DNA of 64,000 bases from Romanomermis culicivorax. Taxonomy: Eukaryota; Nematoda; Enoplea; Mermithida; Mermithidae. Shown here piece after piece: positions 47,201-57,465 of the stretch. The notes beneath the pieces were generated by a model. It ran no database searches. It saw nothing but the letters and a program-made list of their open reading frames with translations, and was not told the DNA's origin. Positions within the stretch are counted from its first letter, which is position 1. Every line of letters starts with the position of its first letter. The stretch covers positions 248,001 to 312,000 of the forward strand of contig CAWUHX010000031.1 in NCBI GenBank assembly GCA_963922205.1, given 5' to 3'. A program made the translations under genes and the position numbers.

Positions 47201-50200
47201 GCAATCGAAAACGAAAATGCGATTCTCAACGAAAATTCCGAAATCAGCGAAACAAATGGCCAAATGACAGAGCCAGGTAACTGCCAGTTTGTTATCAGAA
47301 CAGAATAATATAATTTTTATTCTTCCACTTATTTTTATTCTTCTACTATTGCTCACAGTTCAATTTTAGTGCATATGAGGCAAAATTTTATTCGGAAAAA
47401 CTAACAGAAAACATGTGAAGCACAACAAATATTCTATAGTCGGTTTTTTATAAAATGCTTCCAAATAGAAAAGTGACACAAGTCAGTACTGTCATTAAGA
47501 CTGTTTACATAGAGCTCGTACTGCAAAATTTTTCACTCGAAAAGTTAAGTCATAAATTTTCAGCCCTATATGGTACCTTGTTTGTTAGCAAATCAGGAAA
47601 ATCTAATATACTACTTGGTTTCCTCTTTCATTATTTAGATGCATTTCGAGAAAAACAAACTATAGTAATTTGATGCAGGAAATTCGAAAAATTTAGTAAA
47701 ACATTGTAGTGTTCTAATATTCTGTGAGCTGAATTAATGCAGAGATTAGCAGTATAGCTTATTTTGCATATGACAAGGCTGTATATTAAATTATCAATAA
47801 AATCAGAGGAGATACTGCTATTTTCTATGACGATATACAGCACAGAGAAAAATAAGGCAGTAAACAGTTTCTCACTGGATTTCTCATTGGCTTGTAAAAA
47901 AAGGCATCTTTTAAAGCAAGTTATCAATTTGGATAGAATTGCTCAGGCATCATTGATGCTAACTTGAAAAAATGGATTTAGTATAAATGTAATCTATGTT
48001 CTCTAGTCAATGAAGGAAAAAATAATGAGAAAAAATTAAGTGAAGAACAATGCAACAAAAAATGAAGTTATCATAAAGTTTGTCAGTTTATACTCACAAT
48101 TTAGTCTTTCCTAAAAAATTAGTTTTTCGACTCACAAAATAGAAATCGTCTTAAAAAATTCTTTGGATAATCGCAACATGAAAATGTGGTTGTGCACATG
48201 AAAAATTATCAAGATGGTGAAGTAGAGAATAGCCCATAATGAAGTAGAGAATAGCCCACAGATTTAGTAGGGCAGACTGGACGAAAAAATGTGTGGAAAA
48301 AATAATAATGATTGTGATGAGCCTGGATTGCAATAATGTGCATTAGGTTTTTCCTCTACAAAAAATATGTTTTGTTATTTTCTGGCATAATCAAAGGTTT
48401 CTATTTTTCGACCCAAAAATTTTCAGAGATCAATAGGCCGACGGATTCTTTGTCCAGGTCAAACCCGACAATGGTGAATGACATTTTCTTGGAAAAAGTC
48501 AAGGCCATACCCACTGAGCTGTACATGAATAGCAGTGTTGTCGATGCCCTACAGCAGGTGGCTCGTAGTCGATCGAATTTTGCCCAGATTGTTTTGAAAG
48601 AGTTGTTCACCAATGAAGAAAGGCATCGAGCGACCATCAGCGGGGCCAATGGTTTTCGAAAGCTTGACCCGAAAAAAATCGACTGGTTAATAAAAATTGT
48701 TTTTTTAAAATATCCAGTTGAACCTGGAAAAACGGCCTCATCTGAATGGAGTTCGATTCAGAACACTATCGATACTCACATGAGGCGTTCTTACAAACGT
48801 TCACATTAAATGTTTTTTCGATTTTTCACCAATAAATTCACCTGCAAACATCTTTTTTGTGTTCATTCGATAATTACTATATTTTTCTGATTGATAATAT
48901 AAAAAAATAAAGTATGAAGTACACTTTGCTCAGTGGGAATTTCCAGCAGAAAATTCTCTACATTGTGTACCTATAGATATAGTAAGATGCACGGAAGTGG
49001 TTTCGAACGCTTGCCTATGGTAAATATAAACTGTTCCCGTGATTTATGACACACAGGTGACATTTATATGCTTTTCGGCTCGACTATAAAGGACAAACAG
49101 TGTTTGAGAAATGTTTGTGAATTGTTTGAGCCATGACTGGCGAGTGTTTGAGAAATGTTTGTGCTTTGTTTGTGGAGTGTTTGAGAATATTTTTTCGTCT
49201 TCAAACCTTTCTCAAACAAAGCTCAAACAATCCACAAACTGTGTTTGAAGTGTTTGAAGTTTGTAGGCGTTGTTTGTGCGTCGGACTGTAATTTAGCCTT
49301 TAAATTATTATGTCAAAGTCAACGTTTCAATTAGATTGTAAGGGTAATATATCGAGAAAACATTCAAACTCCTCATTTATGCCAGAAAATTGGAGACTAA
49401 TCAACAAAATGTTATCGGCTACATAGAGCATTCATATTTGCGAGCGAAAAAAATCGAGTCTAGTCAGGGTTTTTTTAGGTCAATTAGGAGCCATGGCTTC
49501 TAAAAATTCTGATTGACTCCTAAAAATTTAGGGGCACAAGCCAACATGGCTTATAAAAATTAGAGCCTAACAATCCTTTTGATTGGGTGAGTTTCCTGTC
49601 CGGAGATGCATTCTTATGTGTTTTTAAGAAAACATCGAAAATTTTCCGGCGCATCGCGCCGGATTTTAAATCACTCATGATTCTTGTTATCATTTCTGTT
49701 GTGCGGTTGGAAAATGTCGGCCTAGTTTACGCTGGTCTATAGCTTTTAAACATCAGCATGTTATGGATGAATGTTTGATCTTGTATTATTTTTTCACATA
49801 TTTGACTAAAACCTAGATTTTTCTAGATTATTTCCACAAAATAAGTCATTCCATTCATTGCTGCTTGCTTACCTACTTTTTGAATTTTAGTTTGCCTGAC
49901 TAAAAACATGTTGAATTCACTGAAAAATTAGACTTTTCGGGCTGGAAATAGATATTTAAAATATTCATTTTCCAACGATATAGAATATCTAAGTCCAAAT
50001 TTTTTCCGATGCTCTGCACCGCATTTATTACCGATATCCGAGTCCGAAGTAAAATATCTATCACACTTATTTATGGTTTATACGTTGGTTTATATATATC
50101 ATAAATAATTATGATTGGTAAATTACTGGCTCTTGATATACGAAAACGTTAGAGAAATGTTTTAACGCTTCCACCAATCAAATGGTGAAAAGATCACGAT

Positions 50201-51736
50201 TGATGATCGATAGCTGCATGAGAGTGTGCTGAAAAATTAATTTTCCGACGTTTTAGAGGCCTCGGAATCAACATTTTTCGGCGCTAGGTTGCGCAACAAT
50301 TTGAAATAAATTTCTTGATTTAGTACTCTATTTTTAAGGATACTTTAGCTCACACGTGTTTCTATTATTCAGTATTTTTCTTCAGGATAGTATATTTCAT
50401 CATTATAAAAACCTGGAAAAATTTCATTTGTCAACCTGGAAAATCTAAAACCTGGAAAACACAGGGAATTCTTTTCCTCCAACTTTCTATAAACCCTGAA
50501 AGAGATGATGAAGGAAAATGAAAACGGAAAGAAAAGATGGACTTCATAAGGATGAAAATGCTGTTGTGGTTAAACGGTTTTTCTGAACAAAGCATACATG
50601 ATTCCAAAGGAGCAACACTAAAACTTTTGAAGCAGCAGGCGGAGCGAATATTTTCACATTATAACAGAAAGCCTTCATTTTGGTAATCCCACCTCTCTGT
50701 CCTGGCTGACCCCCATCAGAATTTCCATGTTGTGCATGTATGCTGCAGAGATCAATCCTGGAAAATCAATCAGAGATAAAGAGGATCAATCCTGGAAAAC
50801 TTGATGATTTAATATATCTATGAAAGAATTTTCATCAACTGATTGTTTGACGTTTTTTTCATTTTTGGATTTTGAATCATGTAGTGTTCCAATCAAGTTT
50901 TAGAAGATGGACTATTTATTTCTGCAAAGGAGTTATGGTGTGGCCTAAAAACTTTGCCAGGACAAAAAGCTGTAACTTCGACAGGTTGTGTATTTCAACT
51001 ACTTTACAGTTTGCAAACATTGTTCTTGATCGCAACTAAATTCATCATTTCCAATAGGTGGTAGCTCACGAAAAATTTCTCAATGCCTCGTCGGTTTCTA
51101 TTTACTTATCCATGGATAAAGAAGTACAAACGGACGATTTGGTGAAAAAAATTTTCGATGACGGAAAAGCGTGTTTCGTTCCGCGCTTCGCCAAAAATGA
51201 CATGTCTATGGTCAAATTGAAAGATTACCAAGATTTTTTGAATCTGCCTAGAAATAACAAGTACGGTATACGACAACCGGATTCGAACGAAAAGCGCGAC
51301 GAAGCCTTCGATACGGGTATGTACTGTGTAATGAAATTTGGAAATTTAACATCTTACGGTACAATTTCTGAATAAAGAAGTTAAAGAGTTCTGATTCGAG
51401 AAAAGATAATTCTAGATATTTGAATCAAACGGAAAAAATTGAAAACCAAAGCAAGGAATGCAATCAACGTTGTGACTACTTTCTGAAAATTTCAATTATT
51501 TTCATCCTTCATCAGGCGGATTGGACCTTATTTTAACTCCCGGCGTTGCTTTTACCAAATACGGTTGCCGTCTGGGGCACGGCAAAGGTTATTATGACGG
51601 ATATCTGACCAAATATACGCACAAATTCCTGCATCAGAGACCTTACGTTTTGGGTTTGGCTTTTAAAGAACAAATTTTGGATTTCGTACCCACCGGTGAT
51701 AACGATTTTCTTTTGGATGAAGTTACGAGCAATTAA
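41279..51736 (+). CDS. MTHFS: 5-formyltetrahydrofolate cyclo-ligase
   Basis: The enzyme converts 5-formyl-THF to 5,10-methenyl-THF with ATP in the folate one-carbon pathway, in the cytosol. Three exons fit in phase: 41279-41374 (32 codons), 51058-51316 and 51516-51736, giving 191 residues (human about 203). Exon 1 encodes the N-terminal helix with Lys/Arg and LNSLSDE. Exon 2 encodes SSVSIYLSMDKEVQTD and the FVPRF strand. Exon 3 encodes LDLILTPGVAF, the substrate/ATP motif LGHGKGYYDGYL and LAFKEQI. Donors and acceptors are canonical (AAG/GTGAAT, AATAG/G, ACGG/GTATGT, CATCAG/GC). Intron 1 is 9,683 bp and filled with repeats, including a complete Tc1-type transposon, so the distant exon 1 is easy to miss. 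It sits close behind TMED on the same strand. Confidence 0.9.
41385..41965. repeat. Two GC-rich repeat fragments in MTHFS intron 1
   Basis: At 41395-41515 and 41875-41965 short stretches rich in GGCCGGGCCTGGG and GGGCCGCCCGGCCCGG interrupt AT-rich sequence. They resemble other GC-rich transposon ends in the window (32149, 57770, 58600). Limits were not resolved. Confidence 0.4.
41966..44377. other. MTHFS intron 1, left part: dispersed repeats
   Basis: No exon recognised. It includes a palindrome-module copy in reverse sense near 42600 (TTCCGGCGCAAAGTGCCAG), whose neighbourhood resembles 34425-34560, and a GC-rich fragment at 43040-43115. Confidence 0.45.
44609..44820. repeat. Left terminal array of the Tc1-type transposon
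   Basis: After the 20-bp conserved tip come about 15 occurrences of CAAAC or GTTTG within 200 bp, first mostly in CAAAC sense and then in GTTTG sense. The end can therefore fold on itself. These are likely transposase-binding sites. Confidence 0.75.
45212..46264 (-). CDS. Tc1/mariner-type transposase (IS630 superfamily)
   Basis: A 350-residue uninterrupted frame that would cut and paste the surrounding element in the nucleus. Residues about 13-60 form one helix-turn-helix (SIVERFY...KSGVHRLVMRY) and about 95-125 a second (RQLANKIS...SAATVNRLRRSLGW). Between them is a basic stretch (RRHLMNKRKHKS) that could be a nuclear-localisation signal. The catalytic triad is visible as IIFTDESC, FQADSAPCH and SPDLNAIENVW. 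By my count 36 residues separate the second Asp from the Glu, so it would be a DD36E type rather than the common DD34E. No stop, shift or missing catalytic residue is seen, so it may be functional. The start is the first Met (MNPYSHR). Confidence 0.93.
   Translation of the reverse strand: MNPYSHRLKHYSPYIRERIIRLHKKGLKDRSIVERFYTDEKIVLNKSGVHRLVMRYRIRRHLMNKRKHKSIKTPNYILDFIEVQMNENNEMTGRQLANKISSEFDYSISAATVNRLRRSLGWTPAHPKYCQIVRHANKIKRLYFCAKIIDNLSLLYKIIFTDESCIQLERHKRQIWKKHNDKLMTLRSRAKHPVKVHVWAGISWHGATDIIILPEKIRIDSSVYQEILKIGLIPFVERNFPSSDYIFQADSAPCHKSSDTMLFINENELKYNPIFWPPESPDLNAIENVWHEMKEYLRSTWKPKTLNELIEGIKTFWSEKITVEKCRRYIKHIVKVVPQVLENRGGPTLS
46535..48809 (+). CDS. Two-exon gene carried by the transposon, C-terminal BEN domain predicted
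   Basis: Exon 1 is 46535-47276 (donor CCAG/GTAACT). Exon 2 is 48427-48809 (acceptor TTTTCAG), joined in phase 1, giving 374 residues. Residues 10-75 resemble the short domain with VDFDDGTWSVI and WPNIGRIPGVVWAIS that often precedes BEN domains. The middle is low-complexity with a Leu-rich helix (IIALLEIIAENTTKSVQLLEKL). Exon 2 shows the BEN pattern: SSVVDALQQVARSRSNFAQ, a LF..EE element, ISGANGFRKLDPKKIDWL, and a Trp-containing last helix ending in Arg. BEN domains bind DNA or chromatin proteins. Here the protein could bind the element's ends, repress host genes or guide insertion; that is inference. The gene lies inside the transposon's ends and is divergent from the transposase. Confidence 0.75.
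49085..49288. repeat. Right terminal array of the Tc1-type transposon
   Basis: About 14 CAAAC/GTTTG words precede the conserved tip, which ends GTTGTTTGTGCGTCGGACTG. Its outermost 20 bases mirror the left end exactly. The arrays are similar in composition but not a strict inverted copy. Confidence 0.75.
49646..49662 (+). repeat. Palindrome module inside the split repeat
   Basis: CCGGCGCATCGCGCCGG preceded by AAAATTTT. The orthologous position in the other copy (34884-34900) differs by two bases, yet the stem is still mostly paired. Confidence 0.65.
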
Positions 51737-51787
51737 AATCGGAATTTTCCGGCTCGCAACTCGTACATAATTCAGTTTTACGTGTAA

Positions 51788-51806
51788 TTTATTTTTTTAA
51801 AATAAA
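51788..51806. terminator. Candidate polyadenylation signals of two convergent genes
   Basis: AATAAA on the plus strand at 51801-51806, 65 bp after the MTHFS stop, and AATAAA on the minus strand at 51788-51793 lie within 20 bp of each other. The minus-strand one is about 175 bp after the stop of the coiled-coil gene. Confidence 0.5.
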
Positions 51807-51966
51807 AAGCATTGTTACCATTCTCAGCGAAATGAAAATTTTCCTTTACAAGACGAAGACATGGAATTTCTACCGGAACATAATTTTCAAGTGAAGAAAT
51901 TAACGAGATTCTTGAATGCTGACTCAACTTTTACTCTGAAAGGGAGAATAAATTCTATAATGTCAT

Positions 51967-54900
51967 TTAGAACAAGAGATACATATGCACTAGTACTTGA
52001 TATTTTCGCGAATACTCTTTTTCCAAATCGTGATTTCTAGATTTCAATTGCTCGATCTCTTTGTTCGCTTCGGAAACCTGAAGGAATGGAATGAAGATGA
52101 TTTACCACACATGCACACAGGGGGTGAACCCTCCTACCCGAGACCCTAGACATCCTCCAGGCTTGATGCCTTTTAAGCTTACTCTATATGACAAACATGA
52201 TTGTGGAGCTTTTTTTGTTTTTTTTTGCTCGCCCACCTCCCACCCCTCGGAAAATTCTTGTCTGTGATTAACTAATACTTGCGACATCAATTCTTCCTGA
52301 ATTTTGATATATTCGGCAATTGATTTTTTCAGTTGATCACATTCGATGGAAAGTTCAGCAACGTCTTTGTCTGAAAAATAAATTTAAGCTCCGGAAATAC
52401 AGATAAAGAACGACGTGTCCCTAATCAACGATTCTCAGAACAGAGAACGAATTCCGAAGACGAAAAAACGATAAGGTTAAATTGAATTATTAATTCCGAA
52501 CGAATTCCGGAGACGAAAAATGGTTAAATTCAATGGAACTTTACGTTCCTAGAACATTTATACAAGTTGAGGCCAGGGTGTCCGGCGACCTGCAAAAGTT
52601 ATGTCTGGAATACATACATTCCTTAAAAACCTGCAAAAGTTAAGAAATTTCGATTAGAATTGTTATGTGGTTGTTTTTATTGAAAAATTATCCCGAATTA
52701 TTGAATGATGAGCCGAATTTGCGTTTTAGAAGTTCAAAATATTTAATTTTTTGGTGCTTCACGCCGGTTAGTACCCTTATTTATCTGCATTCAAATGGTT
52801 TAAGTGCGGTTCTTCAGAAGTCTAGTGAAATTTGTACCTAATTAACATTCAAAGTGCATCTCTAGTTCTATTGTGTCTTTAACTATTAATATTTAACAGT
52901 TTTTGAAGAGTAAAGGCTCATTTATACTTGCCTTTTTCGACAGAATGGAATGGAATGCAATCGACGGAACGTAACCGAACGAAAGGGAAATTCTCGTTCG
53001 GTCGGAAAAGCTGTTGACGATCCGTTCAGTCGAAAAAGGCAAGTATAGGTGAGTAACTAATCCGTTGATATTATTTTTCCAAATTGATGATTGTTATAAC
53101 GTTATCATTGATTTATGTTAAGAAACATTTCAAGAGCTTACTTCTAATTACCATGTCCAGATACTCAGAGCTAATGCAGTGAGATTTGCTGTTCTGACAG
53201 GAGTACAGCTAAGGTAAAAATACCCTTCTAAGGATGCTTTGAATAATATTTTTTCGTACATGACGAAATTAGAACGAATTTCATGGAATTACATTTTCTC
53301 TGGTTTTGAGAATTTGCCATGTGAGTAACAGTGCATTGAAAAATTGAAACGCAGTAGCATTATGAAGGGGGGCATTTTTAACTATTATATTGATATTTCA
53401 TTAACTTCCAATTTTCTGATAGAATTCACCCAAATCTAAATTGTCTGTTCTGAACGGGAATTCCTCATTAATCCTGTATCCATATTTCGGATTATTGCTG
53501 CCGAAAAACTGATGACGGATTTAGTTGAAAACTCAGCATTGCGAAAAATTTTACGATTTACATTGCAGATAAAAGTTGACACAAAAAACTGTCAGTTGGT
53601 TCAAATAGAATTACGTTAAAAGATAGAAAGCTACTGAAACCGAAAAATGTGACAGCTGAGATTAAATTTTCAGAAGATGGGTATTGTAATACGAGAGGAA
53701 AATGAAATATTGCGATAATATTCTGAAATCAATTTAGCGGAATTTTTCATTACCATGTCTGTATCATAATATGTACGTGTTTACAGCTCGTCAGTACAGA
53801 GAAATGACAGAAATTCTTACTAGTCGAAAAAGCTCAATTTTTGATTCTTTGCCTCATCTCTTAATTTTACTTGCTCTTTTTCAGTCCAAAACTAATTTGA
53901 TTTCTATCGTTTTGACCCAATTTTTGAAAAATGACCGACATTTTTTGTGTTAAAAACATGAAAACATTACTCAGTTATCCATATTTGATGCAGGAATTAT
54001 TGATTTTGGTCGCGGAAAAACCTGGAAATTTCTTGAAAAATGATCTGAAAAAGTCAAGAAACTTCATTTTAGAAAACCGCTGGACACCCTGTAGGGCATC
54101 TCCAATCGACCTCCAATAGAGGTCACAGATCTTAATCTTCGTCCACTCTCAACAGATTATCAAGTGCGAAATTTTTGAAGATGTTTTGACCTTCAAATGT
54201 TCTACTGTCGGGTTCGCTCTCGCCTGCAATCGCCAATTTAAAATAAATGGGCAAAATATGCATTATATGCACAGTCCTTTTACACAATTTTGTCTCTTTT
54301 TCCAGCCTATTGCTAATCTCTTGTTTTTACACTTAAGAATTCCGTTTTAAGAACCATTGTTTCGAGAGACGATGTTTAGGGTAGCCCTAAAGAACTACCG
54401 CTCAGTATGGTCGGAAAATCAAAACGAGGCGTTATTTTCAGTCGAATTTTGAGAAATATCACAAATCAAACTTACATTCGCATTCATTAATCAGAGCCAG
54501 AACTCGACGAAATCTAGCTTTGTACTTTTCGGCCGAACTCTGAAAATGTACATGAAAATTAATAATTTCCTCCAAAACAACTTAGCTTATGTAGTAATAG
54601 TGAGTTACTAGTAACAAAACAGTTGTGAGGTTCAGGGTTTTAAGATTCGACAGAAAATTTTATTCGTAATCATAGATGAATTTCAATTGTTTTTGGCTTA
54701 GTTCGAAAAAACGCAAACTGATCGAAATAGTACGTATGTGAACAACTCGTCGACTGCCCAGCAAAAGGGCGTAAGTGCACCCCCGTCAAATTAGAGTTTT
54801 CAACATCAATCGATTCGTCCCAATGAGACCTATCTGACAGTATTATTATTAATATGTAATATTACATACGGACAACAATATGCATGCTTGAAAAAAGGGC

Positions 54901-57275
54901 GTAAGTATAGGGTGTCGTTTAAATTCCTAGCAAAAAAAGAGTTTTCTCGAAATTTTGGTTTGTGTACTTATGCCCTCTTGCTGGACAGACGATGCAGGTT
55001 TAGTGATTTTCGATGAGTACAAGAATTAGAGGATTCGAAGGAAAACATACTAATGTAGAGTTAACATCTCAGTTGTAGAATCCTCAATGAGATCCTAGTA
55101 GATATTGTCAGATTTTTATCTGCAGATCTCCGATTAAGGAAATATCACTTGAAAAATAATAAATTTTACTGAAAAAAGAAGTTTTTGCCCCTAATTCCCG
55201 AAATAGTTATTCGCAAGTCATAAGTCATTTATTGTCAAGTCCGTTCATTTTTCACTCATTGATGAGACAGTTTTACACTACAATTTATGAATCGGTAGTC
55301 AAATAATACTTGATTTTCGAGTAGAAAAGAAAAAACATGGATTACTGAGTTATACTGTAGTTCATGCATGAAATTTCAGGGCAAGCAAGTTGCGGTCTAG
55401 GACGTCTGGGCGCTGTCACATCGGCGCAAGGACGTTCTGACGCGAGACATTTCGACGCTGTTATTTCCAGGTTAGGACACTTTGGCGCAGCAGTTCCGGC
55501 GCGAAACGATACACATTTTATTTTTTTCGAAATTTTATCAAGCTTGATCAACAGAAATAAAACATGACGTCGGTAATTGGAGCCACAATAAGTCATTTTC
55601 ATCTTGGTGTAGTTATTTTCCATTTCGATTAGTATTATTGGCAAATCATAGTAAAACAAAAAACATCTGTTTGACGTGAAAGCACAGATACTTTGAATTT
55701 TTTGGCAATGATCATTGATTGGAACTGAACTTCCCGAAGTTGGCTAGAAGAATCGTCAAAGAATTGTAATCAAGATGCAAAAGCGGACAATGCCTCAATT
55801 TACAATAATTCACTTTCTGAGGTAGAATAAAATATCAAAATTTCTTATCAGAATCGTTGTTTCTTCCACAAATGACCCTATTTGTGGAAAAAATTTTCAG
55901 AATAAGGAAAAAAATTCTAGAGTCAGCTCACAAATGTGGAACAAATTTTTGTGACTCCAGTCGATGAAGTCTAGATTTATGGATCAGAGGAAGAATGCAG
56001 GTCTATCACAATATTCATTTCCCAAACTAACATTTATTTAGGGTAATCATCATCATTGTTATACTCATTCATCGGTTCTCACGCTCCAATTTCTACTTTG
56101 TACATTTGTTAAGTGCTTTCTTTATTTTACTCCACTCTGTTGCCAACACTATTTTATAATTGTGTCATTTCCTCAATATTCCAGTTTAATTTTTGTCCGT
56201 GTTGAACTACTCATGTCTTTTAGCTTTCAATGTCTGTTTTTATCTTACGTATGTTTTTAATGACATCTGGGCGTTACACAATTTTTTTTCACCATAAGAT
56301 TAATGTTCACAAATTTTCGGTCTTATGTGCTATAGTTTAGTATAAAACGTGAAAATGTGAAATACGACATGATTCAAACTTAAGAATTTCAAGAAAAAAA
56401 TTGCCCGTTTGATTTTAAGTTACTATAAGTACACAAACGTAGCTTATGCTGCTCTAACCAAGGCAAACAATCATGAAAATTGAACTGATCGTGCTCAACT
56501 GTCTATGCCCAAACGACCTTGTGCCAAAACGACCCTTGCACGCAAACGGCTGCGCCGGACTGGGTGAGTGAGCTGACCGGAAAACATTTTGGAATTTTGG
56601 CACTGAGAATTATTTTTGAACAGCCCATTATTTATTAAATTGATATTTGACGTTTGGGCAAGGTCACTAAAAATAGATCACGCATGAGCAGTGAACGGTA
56701 TCTTTAAAAGTAATTACTTTATGCTGTTGGATTTCAATATCCTTTTTTGCCAGAATTTCTTCGTAATGACTGCCTACGAATTACGAAGAAAATTGGAACT
56801 TGAACGATCAAGAGAAGTAAAAAATTTTACTGTCGAACTGAGCTGCGTCGAAATATTCCTGAGTTTCCGATACTAGCTGAAAAAAAGAAAATTCGTATAA
56901 CAGCTCGGTAAAAACGAACGATTTTGATTTTCAGAAAAAATTCGTAGACAAAAACGTTCTAACTTTCACTCTAGTCAAAATGGACGCCACGTCGCTCATA
57001 GTTTGCGGTATTTCTAGCTCTACATGTCTCGATTTAAAATGTTCTTTTGATTTTTTCTCATCCGCCTTTCCGCGACGAGTTAGCGGCGGTCCATCAGCTC
57101 CGTCGTCTTCCATTATGGACGTATCCCTGACCATCTTTTCCAACTGGTATGACTCTTCGCTTTCGCGTAAAGCTTTGTTAAAATCTTCGTCGTTAACGTC
57201 GTCGACGTCACACGCTTCATCGTTGAAGTTTTGCCCCTCGTTTTTTTCTTGACTACTGTTCAGTTGAACTTTTTC
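51967..57275 (-). CDS. Coiled-coil protein of unknown function, partial gene
   Basis: I do not recognise the protein. Five exons are supported by splice sites and phase: 57275-56964 (104 codons, acidic and charged, with NKALRESEESYQLEKM and TMSDVASILTR), 56876-56831 (SETQEYFDAAQFD), 54539-54476 (EKYKARFRRVLALINECE), 52370-52279 (KDVAELSIECDQLKKSIAEY) and 52077-51967 (SEANKEIEQLKSRNHDLEKEY, then stop). The last three join in phase and form a continuous heptad-type coiled coil. Between 56831 and 54539 the phase does not match, so at least one exon is missing from my model. The first exons lie right of 57275 and were not found. It converges on MTHFS with 230 bp between stop codons, and a transposon-like insertion (52574-54091) lies in an intron. 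Confidence 0.65.
52574..54091. mobile_element. Terminal-inverted-repeat element in an intron of the coiled-coil gene
   Basis: The ends are CAGGGTGTCCGGCGACCTG and CGCTGGACACCCTG, a hAT-like form. Just inside both ends are CTGCAAAAGTTAAG/CTTGAAAAATG-type words. No transposase was seen, and I found no convincing target duplication. Confidence 0.6.
52924..53047. repeat. Short fold-back element, 124 bp
   Basis: TATACTTGCCTTTTTCGAC at the left mirrors GTCGAAAAAGGCAAGTATA at the right, and the pairing continues partly into CAGAATGGA/TCCGTTC. The loop has a second small palindrome (CGAACGAAAGG...CTCGTTCG). It is nested in the element at 52574-54091. Confidence 0.75.
54758..54986. repeat. MITE, 229 bp
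   Basis: CCAGCAAAAGGGCGTAAGTG at the left matches the reverse complement of the right end (ACTTATGCCCTCTTGCTGG) with few mismatches. An extra AAAAGGGCGTAAGTATAG copy lies internally at about 54893. The target duplication is unclear. Confidence 0.7.
55375..55515 (+). repeat. GC-richer degenerate minisatellite
   Basis: Against an AT-rich background, words of the type GGACGTTCTGACGCG and GGACACTTTGGCGCAG recur with a spacing of about 20-30 bp. The frames through it are short and without motif. Confidence 0.4.
55520..56690. other. Unassigned intronic sequence
   Basis: It lies in the gap between identified exons of the coiled-coil gene. I could not find the missing exon here. A short stretch of CAAACGACC-type words is present at 56508-56560. 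Confidence 0.35.
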
Positions 57276-57360
57276 CTTAGAGAAAATGCGGAAAAATTAG
57301 AAGAGGAGAAAGGATAAAGAAATCCCAATAGCCTGTTACCCTAAAGCTAATGCGCCCAGA

Positions 57361-57465
57361 ATGACCAAGCGTTCAAACCACCCAAACGACCAGAAAGTTC
57401 AAACCATAAAAGCGCTCAAACCGCCCAGAACACCCAAAAATCCAAAGCGCCCAAACCAGCAACGT
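57361..57465 (+). repeat. Degenerate CCCAAACGAC minisatellite
   Basis: A stretch of words such as CACCCAAACGACCAGAAAG and CGCCCAAACCAG, period about 10 bp, diverged. The translation is Pro/Lys/Asn-rich repeat, not a gene. Related words occur at 56508-56560. Confidence 0.5.

Larger units (their letters stand above)
44609..49288. mobile_element. Autonomous-looking Tc1/mariner-type transposon with a BEN-domain gene
   Basis: Inverted ends begin CAGTCCGACGCACAAACAAC (identical on both sides) and continue into CAAAC-rich arrays. TA flanks both ends (44607-44608, 49289-49290). The related repeat at 35253-35254 shows the site with a single TA. Inside are a 350-aa transposase gene on the minus strand and, facing away from it across a 270-bp gap, a two-exon gene on the plus strand. 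Both frames are free of stops. At 4,680 bp it is far longer than the usual 1.3-2.5 kb of this superfamily. Confidence 0.93.
44378..50498. mobile_element. Second copy of the CAGGGTTCATAC element, split by a Tc1-type transposon
   Basis: It begins CAGGGTTCATACA and ends TATAAACCCTG, with a possible AAAGA duplicate on each side (44373-44377, 50499-50503). Outside the insertion at 44609-49288 its sequence is the reverse complement of 33958-35502. Examples are the block with CATTTATGCCAGAAAATTGG near 49376 and the palindrome at 49646-49662. Removing the insertion leaves about 1.44 kb, close to the 1,545 bp of the other copy. Confidence 0.85.

Noticed and set aside
54758..54986. 8-bp target duplication for this MITE
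   Set aside because: Flanks CGACTGCC and GACAGACG do not match well enough to claim it.
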